From: Desulfovibrionales bacterium
GTDB taxonomy: Bacteria > Desulfobacterota > Desulfovibrionia > Desulfovibrionales > Desulfovibrionaceae
Assembly (NCBI GenBank): GCA_030156255.1
Contig: JASGMV010000001.1
Coordinates: 110,935 to 174,934, forward strand
Length of the DNA: 64,000 nucleotides
Direction of reading: 5' to 3'
In this document: positions 9,602 through 17,383 of the stretch, one piece after another
Numbering within the stretch: the first letter of the stretch is position 1
How the letters are laid out: every line of letters starts with the position of its first letter
The notes under the pieces: generated by a model
What the model was told of the DNA's origin: nothing
What the model saw: only the letters and a program-made list of their open reading frames with translations
Databases searched by the model: none
Position numbers and translations under genes: made by a program

Positions 9602-10213
9602 ATGGGCCCTTATCCTTCTCCGGAGACCTACAAACGCCTGGTGAAGTTCCATGGACACGCCTGCCCGGGGCTGGCCATCGGCGTTCGCGTCTCGGAGCTG
9701 GCCATGCAGCGGCTGGGCGATCCCGCGGACGACGAACTGACGGCGGTTGTGGAGACCGACATGTGCGGGGTGGACGCCATACAATTCCTCACCGGGTGCA
9801 CCTTCGGCAAGGGCAACCTCATCCACCGCGACTACGGCAAGATGGCCTTTTCCTTCTATCACCGCGGCTCGGGCGACAACTTCCGGGCCGTGCTCCGGCC
9901 GGGCGTGCGCGGAGGCATGGCCAAGGAAATGGGCCTTCTCAGGACCAAGGAATCCATGGGAATCGCCACGGACGCCGACCGCAAAAGAATCAACGGCCTG
10001 AACCAGCTTTTGATGGACCGCTTCCTGTCGCTGCCGCTGGAGCGGATGTTCGACGTCGCTCCGGCGCCGCAACCGGCGCCGCGAGACGCTCAGATTCTCC
10101 AAAGCCTGGTCTGCGACGCCTGCGGGGAGTCCACCATGGAGTCGCGCACCCGGCGCTTCGACGGCAGAATCCTGTGCATCCCTTGCTTCAACGCGGTCGA
10201 ACAGAAAATCTAG
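9602..10213 (+). CDS. FmdE-family protein with C-terminal zinc ribbon
   Basis: This 203-residue protein belongs to the FmdE (formylmethanofuran dehydrogenase subunit E) family. In bacteria lacking the methanogenic enzyme these are thought to act in metal or molybdopterin-related processes. The family signature KFHGHACPGLAIGVRVSE is near the N-terminus, followed by DMCGVDAIQFLTGCTFGKGN. The C-terminus carries a treble-clef-like zinc finger (CDACGESTME ... CIPCF). The ATG at 9602 follows AGGAGG (9593-9598), so I prefer it to an upstream in-frame ATG at 9560. Its location behind a BtuCDF-type importer suggests handling of the imported metal or oxyanion. That link is inference. Confidence 0.88.
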   Translation: MGPYPSPETYKRLVKFHGHACPGLAIGVRVSELAMQRLGDPADDELTAVVETDMCGVDAIQFLTGCTFGKGNLIHRDYGKMAFSFYHRGSGDNFRAVLRPGVRGGMAKEMGLLRTKESMGIATDADRKRINGLNQLLMDRFLSLPLERMFDVAPAPQPAPRDAQILQSLVCDACGESTMESRTRRFDGRILCIPCFNAVEQKI

Positions 10214-10417
10214 CCGCCTCCATCAGGAGAACAACAGCCTCCACAGAGCCCGGGAGCGTAGTCCGCTTACAAACAGCGGCTTGTCTTTCCATATTTCCCT
10301 TGCATAGATAGCACTTTTTTCGTCAACGTCATCGATCTTTGCATCATTCCTAAATAGTGATACTCAGAACCAGTCATACGACTGGCGGTCGACAACACAT
10401 CTACAAAGGCGGAAAAA

Positions 10418-11065
10418 ATGCGAAACGCCATTTTCATCGCGGGGTTGGTCATGGGCTTCGCCGGTCTTCTGCTCCCGCAACCCGCTGCGGCGCACAAGGC
10501 CATTGTGTTCGCGTACACGGAGTCAGGAAACCTTATGGTCGAAGGCGGGTTCTCCGGCGGCAAGGCGTGCATGGGGTGCCCGGTTCAGGTGTTGGACGCC
10601 AAGACCGGGCGTGAACTCGCGTCCGCCAAGACGGACGACAACGGCGTTTGCTCCATTCCTATCCCCGAAAGCGCCCAAGAGGCCGTGGAGGGACTGAAGC
10701 TTGTGCTGAGCGGCGGCGAAGGGCACCGCGGCGAATGGCTGGTCCGGCCCGACGAGTATCTGAACCAGGCCGCGACGCCCCAGGACGAAACCTCGCCCTC
10801 GGCCGCACAGGCGAAAACGCCCGGAGAAGAGGCCTCGCACGCAGGCCAGGCGTCACTGGCCGGCGTCGACGCAACGCAACTGCGCCGCATCGTGAACGAG
10901 GCCCTGGACGTCAAACTGGCGCCCCTCAAGCGTGAATTGCTGGAGGACAAAGGCCCCTCGGTCAGCGAAGTGGCCGGCGGAATCGGCTACCTGGTCGGCA
11001 TCGCCGGCATCCTGGCCTGGGCCGCCTCGCGTAAAGGACGCAAGGGCGGCGAGGGGCGCGTTTGA
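10418..11065 (+). CDS. CbiL/NikL-like extracytoplasmic component of a Ni/Co ECF importer
   Basis: This 215-residue protein has a signal peptide ending at PQPAAA and a mature N-terminus HKAIVFAYTE, the AHK-type start typical of NikL/CbiL proteins, followed by an Ig-like domain (VEGGFSGGKACMGCPVQVLD). A Pro/Ala/Glu-rich linker leads to one C-terminal membrane anchor (VAGGIGYLVGIAGILAWAAS) and a basic tail. An unusual CMGC pair is present in the extracytoplasmic domain. Its stop overlaps the TTG start of cbiQ. Nickel or cobalt uptake is supported by family and neighbours. The usual first gene, the CbiM/NikM substrate-binding membrane subunit, is not found here. Confidence 0.82.
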   Translation: MRNAIFIAGLVMGFAGLLLPQPAAAHKAIVFAYTESGNLMVEGGFSGGKACMGCPVQVLDAKTGRELASAKTDDNGVCSIPIPESAQEAVEGLKLVLSGGEGHRGEWLVRPDEYLNQAATPQDETSPSAAQAKTPGEEASHAGQASLAGVDATQLRRIVNEALDVKLAPLKRELLEDKGPSVSEVAGGIGYLVGIAGILAWAASRKGRKGGEGRV

Positions 11066-11832
11066 GCGGTCTGGAAGAGCCCTTCGCTCTCGGCGACACG
11101 TTTCTGCACAAGGCCGATCCGCGCTACAAGCTCGCCTCCGCGGCCGTGCTAAGCGTGGCCGTCGCCGTGGGCCAAACCTGGATGGCGCCCCTGGCCGGCC
11201 TGGGAATCGGGGTCTGTCTGGCGGGGCTTGCGCGGCTCCAGCCGTCCCGGCTGGCCCGCCGGCTTTTGGCGGTGAACGGCTTTATCCTGTTTTTATGCCT
11301 CGTCGTCCCGGTGACCACCCCCGGCGAGGCCGTCTGGTCCATCGGCCCCTTGACGGCCACCCGCGAAGGTTTGCGCCTGGCCGGGCTCACTGCGGTCAAG
11401 TCCAACGCCATCCTGCTCATCCTCATGGCGCTTGCGGCCACCTCCACGACGGCCGCCGTGGGCAAGGGCCTGGACGGCCTCGGCCTTCCCAAATCCCTGA
11501 CATGGATTCTGTTGCTCTGCTATCGCTACGCCCACGTCATTCTGGCCGAGCAGCGCCGCTTGGCCAGGGCGGCCGCTTTGCGGGGATTCCAGCCCAAAAC
11601 CAACCGCCACACGTACACGACCTACGCCAACATGGTGGGCATGACCCTGGTCCGCAGCTATGAGCGATCCCAAAGGGTGTCCCAGGCCATGGTCCTGCGG
11701 GGCTTCGACGGCTCGTTCCGCTCGCTGGAGCAGGCCGGGGCCTCCCGACGGGACCGGCTTCTGTTCGCTTGCTGCCTGGCAGCGGCCCTGGTATTGGCCT
11801 GGATCGAAATCAAAACAAGGTTTTTCGCATGA
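11062..11832 (+). CDS. cbiQ: Energy-coupling factor transmembrane protein (Ni/Co transport)
   Basis: This 256-residue membrane protein of the CbiQ/EcfT family couples ATP hydrolysis to the substrate-binding subunit of a group I ECF importer. It begins EEPFALGDTFLHKADPRYKL, typical of CbiQ, and contains the cytoplasmic coupling segments RAAALRGFQPKTNR and SQAMVLRGFDG with the Ala-Arg-Gly signatures that bind the ATPases. The start is a TTG overlapping the cbiL stop (TTGA), and its stop overlaps the cbiO start (ATGA), so the three genes form a tight operon. Nickel versus cobalt cannot be distinguished. Confidence 0.93.
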   Translation: MSGLEEPFALGDTFLHKADPRYKLASAAVLSVAVAVGQTWMAPLAGLGIGVCLAGLARLQPSRLARRLLAVNGFILFLCLVVPVTTPGEAVWSIGPLTATREGLRLAGLTAVKSNAILLILMALAATSTTAAVGKGLDGLGLPKSLTWILLLCYRYAHVILAEQRRLARAAALRGFQPKTNRHTYTTYANMVGMTLVRSYERSQRVSQAMVLRGFDGSFRSLEQAGASRRDRLLFACCLAAALVLAWIEIKTRFFA

Positions 11833-12560
11833 CGCCCCCGCTGCTCGAACTGCGCGACATCAGCTTCGCATACGACGGCAAGCCCGTGCTGCAACGCGCC
11901 AATCTGGCCATGGGCGCGGGCTGCATCGGCCTGATCGGCCCCAACGGCTCGGGCAAGACGACCCTGCTGCACGCGGCCATGGGCGTGGTCACGCCGGATT
12001 CCGGGGAGATTCTTCTCAACGGAGAACCCGTACGGGGGAAAAAGGGGCTGCGGGAGCTGCGCCGGCAGGTGGGCTTCGTCTTCCAGAATCCGGAAGACCA
12101 GCTCTTCTGCCCCACCGTGCTGGAAGACGTGGCCTTTGGCCCGCTCAATCTGGGTATGCCGCCGAAACAGGCCAGGGAAACAGCCAGCGCCGCGCTGGCT
12201 AGGCTCGGGCTGGCAGGATTCGAGGACCGCGTGACGCATCGCCTTTCCGGCGGGGAGAAACGGCTCGTCTCTCTGGCCACGGTGCTGTCCATGTCGCCCA
12301 GGGGCCTGCTCCTCGACGAACCGACCAACGACCTCGATCCTGAAACCAGGATTCGTTTCATCGACATCGTCCGCTCCCTGGACCAAGCCATGCTCATCGT
12401 CTCCCACGACTGGGATTTCCTGGACCAGGTGGCCGACAAACTCTACGCCTTGGAGCACGGCCAAGCCGTCTCCAAGGACAGGGGCGCCCTGCACCGGCAC
12501 GTCCACGCCCATCCGGCAGGGGAACTCCTCCACGAGCACCTGGACCACAAACGGACCTGA
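11829..12560 (+). CDS. cbiO: Energy-coupling factor ATPase (Ni/Co transport)
   Basis: This 243-residue ABC ATPase of the CbiO/EcfA family powers the adjacent CbiQ. Motifs are Walker A GPNGSGKTTLLH, the ECF-type Q-loop region VFQNPEDQLFCPTVLEDVAF, the signature LSGGEKRLVSLATVL, Walker B LLLDEPTNDLDPE and switch HDWDFL. The C-terminus ends in a histidine-rich tail (LHRHVHAHPAGELLHEHLDH) that could bind Ni or Co. The tail is seen directly and its role is inferred. The start overlaps the cbiQ stop by four bases. The operon appears to end here, with about 95 bases before the next gene. Confidence 0.94.
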   Translation: MTPPLLELRDISFAYDGKPVLQRANLAMGAGCIGLIGPNGSGKTTLLHAAMGVVTPDSGEILLNGEPVRGKKGLRELRRQVGFVFQNPEDQLFCPTVLEDVAFGPLNLGMPPKQARETASAALARLGLAGFEDRVTHRLSGGEKRLVSLATVLSMSPRGLLLDEPTNDLDPETRIRFIDIVRSLDQAMLIVSHDWDFLDQVADKLYALEHGQAVSKDRGALHRHVHAHPAGELLHEHLDHKRT

Positions 12561-12656
12561 GGCGCAAACCGAAACAAAGCGCCCCGCCCGGCCTTTCTCC
12601 GAAAAACCCCGGGCCTCTGTTGCCTGCCCCCCGCAGTATGCGTTAACAATGACTCC

Positions 12657-14393
12657 ATGGCGACGCCCAAAAAGCTCCTCCTTCCGGCCGCCCTGGCGGA
12701 AAAAATCCAGCCGCGCAATCTGGCCTTGTGGGGAGCGGCCGTGGTTTGCGGCCTGTTGGCCGGCCTGGCGGCCGAGGCCCTGAACTACGCCCTGGCGGCC
12801 AGCGCCGGCGCGCTACGGCCGTATCGGGGCTATTGGTGGGCGATGGGGCTCCCCGCTCTGGGAGCGGCCGTGGCGGTCCTGCTCAAGCACTACGTTTTCC
12901 ATCAAACAGAACGCGAGGGGATTCCACGAGTCATCTCCAGCATTTGCTGCAAAGACGGCGAGTTGGACCCCAAGTCCAGCGTCACCGACCTGCTCTATTG
13001 CGTGCTCTCCCTCGGCAGCGGCGGGTCCGTAGGACCGGAAGGCCCCGTCGCGGGCAGCGGCGCCGCCATCGGCGCCAATCTGATCCAGGTCTTCCGCCTG
13101 CCGGCCAACTTCCGCATCACCCTCGCGGCCAGCGGGGTCGCCGGCGCCATCTCCGCCATTTTCAACGCGCCGTCCACCGGCGTCATCTTCGCCATGGAGG
13201 TCATTCTGGGCTCCTGGACGCCCTTCCATCTGGTCCCCATCGCCATCTCGGCCCTGTCGGCGGCCTGGCTTTCCCGACACATCTCCGGGCGATCCGCGGC
13301 CTTCCAAGCAGCGCAATCCTCCTTGCACAACATGGACTGGCTGTCGGTTATCGCAGTGATCCTTTTCTCCGTAGCGGTCTCCGTGGCCCTGACAAGGCTC
13401 ATCCGCCACGTTGGCCGGTACAGCGAACGACTGGTGGGCAACGCCTGGATTCGCGCTGCAGCGGGAGGGCTCCTGGTGGGAATGATCGGCATGGCCATGC
13501 CGATGGTCCTGGGAGAAGGCTACCGGCCCACCATCGAGGCCATCAACAACAACTTTCCCTCCGGGCTGGGGTTGGCCGCGCTTTTCGTCGCCGCCAAGAT
13601 CGTCGCCACCTCGCTCAGCCTGGGCACGGGCGCGCCCGGCGGCGTTTTCGCTCCCAGCCTGGTGCTGGGCAGCGCCTCCGGGCTGGTCTGCTTCCGGTTC
13701 CTGAACTTCATCACCGCGGGGCGCTACCTCCCCGCCGACGAAACGGGTTTCGCCCTCATGGGCATGGCCGGCGTCATGTCCGGCGTCATGCAGGCCCCCC
13801 TCACAGGGCTGGTCCTGGTGTTGGAGATCACGGCCTCCCACGGCGCCATTTTTCCGCTCATGGTGACAGTGCTGGCCGCGGCCGTCATCAGCCATCGCCT
13901 GGAGCCCATCCCGTTCTACTACAAGCCCCTGGTGGACGCGGGCGAATACGCCCCTCCCAAGAGCGACCGGCGCATCCTCGCCCACATACGGCTCACCGAG
14001 GCCATCGACAACAGCCGGCTCATCGTCGCTCCGGAAGATACGGTGGCCGAGTTTCTGGGCCGACTCAAAACCAGCCTGAACACCAACATCCCCGTGGTCG
14101 ACGCGGACGGGCGGTACGTCGGTCTGATCGGCGTCAACCGGATGCGCCGCAAACTGCTCGACCCCGGATGGTCGGGCCATACGGTGGGCGAATTGGTCAA
14201 AGGCCAGGACATCCCCCTCGTCGACCCGGCGGCGCAAGTGTCCGGCGTCCTGGAGACCATGGACGAATCCAAGCAAACGATCCTGCCCGTCGTCCGTGAC
14301 GGCAAGTATCTGGGCGTGGTCTCCCGCGAGGATCTGCTGACCCTGTACCGCCGGCGCAAGGTCGAAGACGAATCCCTGGAGCAGTCTTTTTAG
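12657..14393 (+). CDS. ClC-type chloride channel/antiporter with C-terminal CBS domains
   Basis: This 578-residue inner-membrane protein of the ClC family moves Cl- or similar anions, often in exchange for protons. The selectivity-filter motifs are visible: a first GIPRVISS segment, GSGGSVGPEGPVAGSGAAIG with the gating Glu of GPEGP near residue 129, and GTGAPGGVFAPSLVLG. After about residue 445 come two CBS domains (TEAIDNSRLIVAPEDTVAEF and VGELVKGQDIPLVDPAAQV), which usually bind adenosine nucleotides and regulate the channel. The ATG at 12657 lacks a strong ribosome binding site. The gene stands alone. Anion preference and channel versus antiporter mode are unknown. Confidence 0.93.
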   Translation: MATPKKLLLPAALAEKIQPRNLALWGAAVVCGLLAGLAAEALNYALAASAGALRPYRGYWWAMGLPALGAAVAVLLKHYVFHQTEREGIPRVISSICCKDGELDPKSSVTDLLYCVLSLGSGGSVGPEGPVAGSGAAIGANLIQVFRLPANFRITLAASGVAGAISAIFNAPSTGVIFAMEVILGSWTPFHLVPIAISALSAAWLSRHISGRSAAFQAAQSSLHNMDWLSVIAVILFSVAVSVALTRLIRHVGRYSERLVGNAWIRAAAGGLLVGMIGMAMPMVLGEGYRPTIEAINNNFPSGLGLAALFVAAKIVATSLSLGTGAPGGVFAPSLVLGSASGLVCFRFLNFITAGRYLPADETGFALMGMAGVMSGVMQAPLTGLVLVLEITASHGAIFPLMVTVLAAAVISHRLEPIPFYYKPLVDAGEYAPPKSDRRILAHIRLTEAIDNSRLIVAPEDTVAEFLGRLKTSLNTNIPVVDADGRYVGLIGVNRMRRKLLDPGWSGHTVGELVKGQDIPLVDPAAQVSGVLETMDESKQTILPVVRDGKYLGVVSREDLLTLYRRRKVEDESLEQSF

Positions 14394-14423
14394 TCCGGAG
14401 CGCCGACGCAACGCGGCGTCCGC

Positions 14424-14702
14424 CTACTCCCGCTCAAGGGAAAATAATTTTTCCAGGTCATAGCGGGAGTAGGTCCGGAAGGCGATCAGCGTTTCGGAGG
14501 AAAGGACGCCGTCCACCTCCAAGAAATTCTCCGTGACCACGGTGGAGATGTCCTCGTTCTTTTTCGCCCGCAAAACGGCCGCCAGGTCGAAACGGCCGCC
14601 CACGGCGTACACCTCGCTGACGCAGGGCATGCGCATCAACTTTTGCGCCGCTTCGTTGATCTTCCTGGGCTCCGCCTTGAACAACACGATTGCGTTGACC
14701 AT
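14424..14702 (-). CDS. Stand-alone AsnC/Lrp ligand-binding (RAM) domain protein
   Basis: This 92-residue protein is only the regulator-of-amino-acid-metabolism domain of the Lrp/AsnC family (MVNAIVLFKAEPRKINEAA ... MRMPCVSEVYAVGGRFDLAAVLRA), without the helix-turn-helix half. Such proteins form ring-shaped oligomers that bind amino acids and may modulate full-length Lrp proteins. The start is well defined: GGAGG lies about eight bases upstream of the ATG on the minus strand. It is oriented away from the DMT permease gene, with only about 140 bases between the two starts, so they may share a control region. Confidence 0.88.
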   Translation of the reverse strand: MVNAIVLFKAEPRKINEAAQKLMRMPCVSEVYAVGGRFDLAAVLRAKKNEDISTVVTENFLEVDGVLSSETLIAFRTYSRYDLEKLFSLERE

Positions 14703-14843
14703 CTGGCGCCTCCGGGGTGGTCGGTTTGCTTGATTCTACCATCCGCAAAGGCGTGGAGCAACGCGCAGCTCCCCGAAACGGCGGGGCGGCGTCTTGCCAG
14801 GCGGACGCCGCGCGCTTAGACTGCCCCGCTGGATGGAGGACGC

Positions 14844-15731
14844 ATGACCGATCGAAGCAAAGGCGCGCTGTTGGCGTTCGCCGGCGTGTGTATTCTGAGC
14901 CCGGACTCTCTGCTCGTGAGAATGCTGGACATGGAGCAGTGGACCATGCTCACCTGGCGCGGCGCCGGCCTCGCCGTCGGATTGGCCGTTTTCATGCTTA
15001 TTCTTCGGGGCCGCAAAGCCTTTTCCGGCGCCGCGGCCGCGGGCGCGGCCGGCCTCGGCGTGGCCGTATTCTATTCCGGCGCATCGATCCTTTTCGTAAC
15101 GTCCCTGTACCACACCACGGTGGCCAACACCCTCGCCCTCATCAACACGGCGCCGCTGTTCGCGGCGCTCATGACCCGGTTCTGGCTCAAGGAGCGGCTG
15201 CCGCGGCGCACGTGGATCGCCATCCTGCTCTGCCTGGTCGCCATCGGCGTCATCGTGGGCGGAGACGTCTCGGCCAATCCGAACTATCTGGAAGGCGACT
15301 TCATGGCGCTGGGGCAAGCCCTGTGCCTGGCCGCGACCTTCGTGCTGATCCGCAGCAAGGCGCAGGTGAACACGCTGCCGTACATGGCGTTGGGCGGCGT
15401 GATCGTCGCGCTGGCGTCCGCGCCCCTGGCCGGAGGGGCCGCCATCCCATGGGACAAGCTTCCGCTCCTGATGCTTCTGGTGCTCGGCGTGCTGCCCGTC
15501 TCCTTCGCCATGCTCTTTGTCGCGCCCCGCTACATCAGCGCTCCGGAGGTCAACATGACCATGCTGTTGGAGATGCTTTTAGCTCCGCTGCTGGTCTGGG
15601 CCCTCCTGGGCGAAAAACCTCCGGCCTCCACCTTGGCGGGCGGGGCCGTGCTGATGGTCGCCCTGTTCGGCAATGCGGCCCTGGGGCTGCATGAGCAACG
15701 CCGCGCCCATGAGGCCCCCAGGCTCGGCTGA
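14844..15731 (+). CDS. EamA/DMT-superfamily permease
   Basis: This 295-residue membrane protein has ten predicted helices formed by two EamA repeats, the layout of drug/metabolite exporters such as RhaT or YdcZ-like carriers. Recognisable features are VTSLYHTTVANTLALINTAP near the end of the first repeat, FWLKERLPRRTWIAI at the repeat boundary, and ISAPEVNMTMLLEMLLAPL with WALLGEKPP in the second repeat. The ATG at 14844 has GGAGG seven bases upstream. The nearby divergent amino-acid-binding RAM protein would fit export of an amino acid or metabolite, but this is only inferred from position. Confidence 0.88.
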   Translation: MTDRSKGALLAFAGVCILSPDSLLVRMLDMEQWTMLTWRGAGLAVGLAVFMLILRGRKAFSGAAAAGAAGLGVAVFYSGASILFVTSLYHTTVANTLALINTAPLFAALMTRFWLKERLPRRTWIAILLCLVAIGVIVGGDVSANPNYLEGDFMALGQALCLAATFVLIRSKAQVNTLPYMALGGVIVALASAPLAGGAAIPWDKLPLLMLLVLGVLPVSFAMLFVAPRYISAPEVNMTMLLEMLLAPLLVWALLGEKPPASTLAGGAVLMVALFGNAALGLHEQRRAHEAPRLG

Positions 15732-15942
15732 CGGCCGCCGGGCGCCGCCCTCAGCCTCCACGCTCGCCGACGTAGAGCATTTCACGGCAAGGAGCCGCTC
15801 GCAACGTCTTGCCGGGCGGCTTCGGCCGATCCATTCTCCGCAGCTTGACTTTCTCTCGCAGGCGCCGCACATTTGCATAATCGAAAGAAGACGCCCCGGC
15901 CCCGCCGTCAGGACCGGAAGCAGCCTTCAAGGAAAAGGCGCC

Positions 15943-16143
15943 ATGGCCAACCCTCTACGATTTCGTGAACATATCGCTCCAAAACGAGAGGGGCGAGCTT
16001 CCGCCGAAGCCTCCGTCCCAGACGTCCTCGCCGCCTTGGATCCGAGCCGCGCGCTGACGCCCAGAAGACGGAACGGCGTCTCCCGCATCATGACATTATT
16101 GTCGCGTTTTGAAGCAACCTTGCCCGGCGAGGCCTCGAAATAA
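15943..16143 (+). CDS. Hypothetical small protein, 66 aa
   Basis: I do not recognise this protein. It starts MANPLRFREHIAPKREGRAS at an ATG preceded by AAGGA, is rich in Arg, Ala and Ser, and contains a possible amphipathic helix (GVSRIMTLLSRFEATL). There is no signal peptide, membrane segment or cysteine motif. It lies between the permease gene and cheY, 132 bases before cheY and on the same strand, so a shared transcript is possible. The preceding 210 bases contain no gene I can support. Confidence 0.45.
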   Translation: MANPLRFREHIAPKREGRASAEASVPDVLAALDPSRALTPRRRNGVSRIMTLLSRFEATLPGEASK

Positions 16144-16275
16144 ACGCCTTCCGACCGCCTCCGCCTGCATCTCCTTCCCATTCATGCAAAAACAGGCTAG
16201 AAGAACTTGTATTATGTCAAATTCTGCCTTTCTTCAGCCTTTTGCGCCGGACAATGTTCAACAGGGCGGGCCGCC

Positions 16276-16662
16276 ATGAAATTGCAAGACCTCACCGTTC
16301 TTGTGGTTGACGATTTTCGGACCATGCGCTCCGTCATCAAGAACATTCTCAAACAGATCGACATCACCAACGTGCTGGAAGCCCACAACGGCGCGAAGGC
16401 TTTGGACGTCCTCCACGAAAACGCCGTGGACCTCATCCTTTCCGACTGGAACATGCCGCGCATGACCGGCATCGACTTCCTGCGCGCCGTACGGGCCGAC
16501 GGCGACCTGCGCGAGCTTCCCTTCGTCATGGTTACGGCCGAAGGCATGCGGGAAAACATCGTTGAAGCCATCCAGGCCGGCGCCAACGGCTACATCATCA
16601 AGCCCTTCACTCCTGACCAGCTGCGGGAGAAAATCGAACGCATCTTCGAAGACGCGGGCTGA
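16276..16662 (+). CDS. cheY: CheY-like chemotaxis response regulator
   Basis: This 128-residue single-domain receiver looks like classical CheY, which when phosphorylated by CheA binds the flagellar switch. It carries the acidic pair in LVVDDFRTMRS, the acceptor Asp in LILSDWNMPRMTG, the Thr in MVTAEG and the invariant Lys in IIKPFTPDQ, and it starts MKLQDLTVLVVDD. The ATG at 16276 follows GGGCGGG. No other chemotaxis gene is in the window, so it is separated from its kinase. Another stand-alone receiver role is possible but less likely given the close CheY-like pattern. Confidence 0.9.
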   Translation: MKLQDLTVLVVDDFRTMRSVIKNILKQIDITNVLEAHNGAKALDVLHENAVDLILSDWNMPRMTGIDFLRAVRADGDLRELPFVMVTAEGMRENIVEAIQAGANGYIIKPFTPDQLREKIERIFEDAG

Positions 16663-16669
16663 AAACGAC

Positions 16670-17200
16670 TCAAACGACCCGGACAACGACCTCCACCAGA
16701 AGGGGGCCTCCCATCAGCAGATGGACGTCCCCATCCATCGCTCCGGGCGGAATGTCCAACATGCAGGCCGCCTCCTCGCCGATACGCCCCGCCCCCCCGC
16801 AACGCCGGCATGGCCGCCCGCGCCCGGCGCCGCCGCAATCCGGGCACGGCCGGTCCACCGGAATATCCACGGCCAAGCGCACCCCGCGCGCCGCCTGGGC
16901 GTGGCTGATGCGCACCTCGGCGCGGGCCTCCGGAGAAACGACCGTCTCCATGGACTCACGGAAGCGCCGACCGCGGTTTCTCTCGCGATGCAGCGAAGCG
17001 TCGTAGGCGCAGCGCGCCCGTTCGTCGCCAAGAACCTCGTAGGCCTCCACGACTTTGCGAAACAGGCGGGCGGCCTGGGGATCGGCGGGATTCAAATCCG
17101 GATGGTGGGCCATGGCCATGCGCCGGAAGGCTCGCTTGACCTCTTCCTGGGGCGCATCCTGCGCCAGACCCAAAACTTCATAATGCGTCGGCTGGGGCAT
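16670..17200 (-). CDS. Short DnaJ-like J-domain protein with two zinc-type repeats
   Basis: This 176-residue protein has an N-terminal J domain (PTHYEVLGLAQDAPQEEVKRA, with the HPD motif in AHHPDLNP) that would stimulate DnaK ATPase activity. After a charged linker come only two CxxCxGxG repeats (CPDCGGAG and CRRCGGAG, roughly residues 130-150), half the number in DnaJ, then a short C-terminal piece resembling the DnaJ substrate domain (LDIPPGAMDGDVHLL). It is less than half the length of DnaJ, so it is a specialised or reduced co-chaperone. I chose the start at MPQPTHYEV because upstream sequence is not J-domain-like. It ends eight bases from the convergent cheY. Confidence 0.75.
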   Translation of the reverse strand: MPQPTHYEVLGLAQDAPQEEVKRAFRRMAMAHHPDLNPADPQAARLFRKVVEAYEVLGDERARCAYDASLHRERNRGRRFRESMETVVSPEARAEVRISHAQAARGVRLAVDIPVDRPCPDCGGAGRGRPCRRCGGAGRIGEEAACMLDIPPGAMDGDVHLLMGGPLLVEVVVRVV

Positions 17201-17302
17201 GAAGCTATTGTGCACCCTCCGCGATGCAGGGGCAACCTTCGCCCCAACCCGGCCAACCTTCGCGGGCAAGCGGCGACGGGCCGGCCAGACTGCGCGCCAA
17301 CG

Positions 17303-17336
17303 AGAAAAGCCGGGAAGCCCCGAAGGGCCTCCCGGC
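17303..17336 (-). terminator. Rho-independent terminator downstream of the parB-like gene
   Basis: Reading the minus strand, a GC-rich stem with one mismatch (GCCGGGAGGCCC pairing with GGGCTTCCCGGC) closes a TTCG tetraloop and is followed by TTTTCTC. It lies about 50 bases after the stop codon of the ParB-like gene and before the J-domain gene, so the two genes are probably separate transcripts. Confidence 0.75.
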
Positions 17337-17383
17337 CAAGCTAACAAGCCCCATCCGCTTCAGTGTTGCGAAACCCCAAAGTT

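Noticed and set aside
10357-10379. GTGATAC and GTCATAC upstream of cbiL were considered as a NikR operator.
   Set aside because: The two words are direct, not inverted, so the symmetrical half-sites of a NikR site are missing.
12813-14411. Long open frames antisense to real genes, here and at 4872-6194, 20441-22270, 23695-26394, 46226-48445 and 50672-53461.
   Set aside because: They mirror the codon pattern of GC-rich genes on the other strand, have low-complexity products without domains and lack ribosome binding sites.
15907-15925. GTCAGGACCGGAAGCAGCC resembles the apical part of bacterial SRP RNA (4.5S).
   Set aside because: The GGA after the GGAA tetraloop that closes the apical stem is missing, and flanking sequence does not supply the long helix. 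It also runs into the ribosome binding site of the 66-aa gene.
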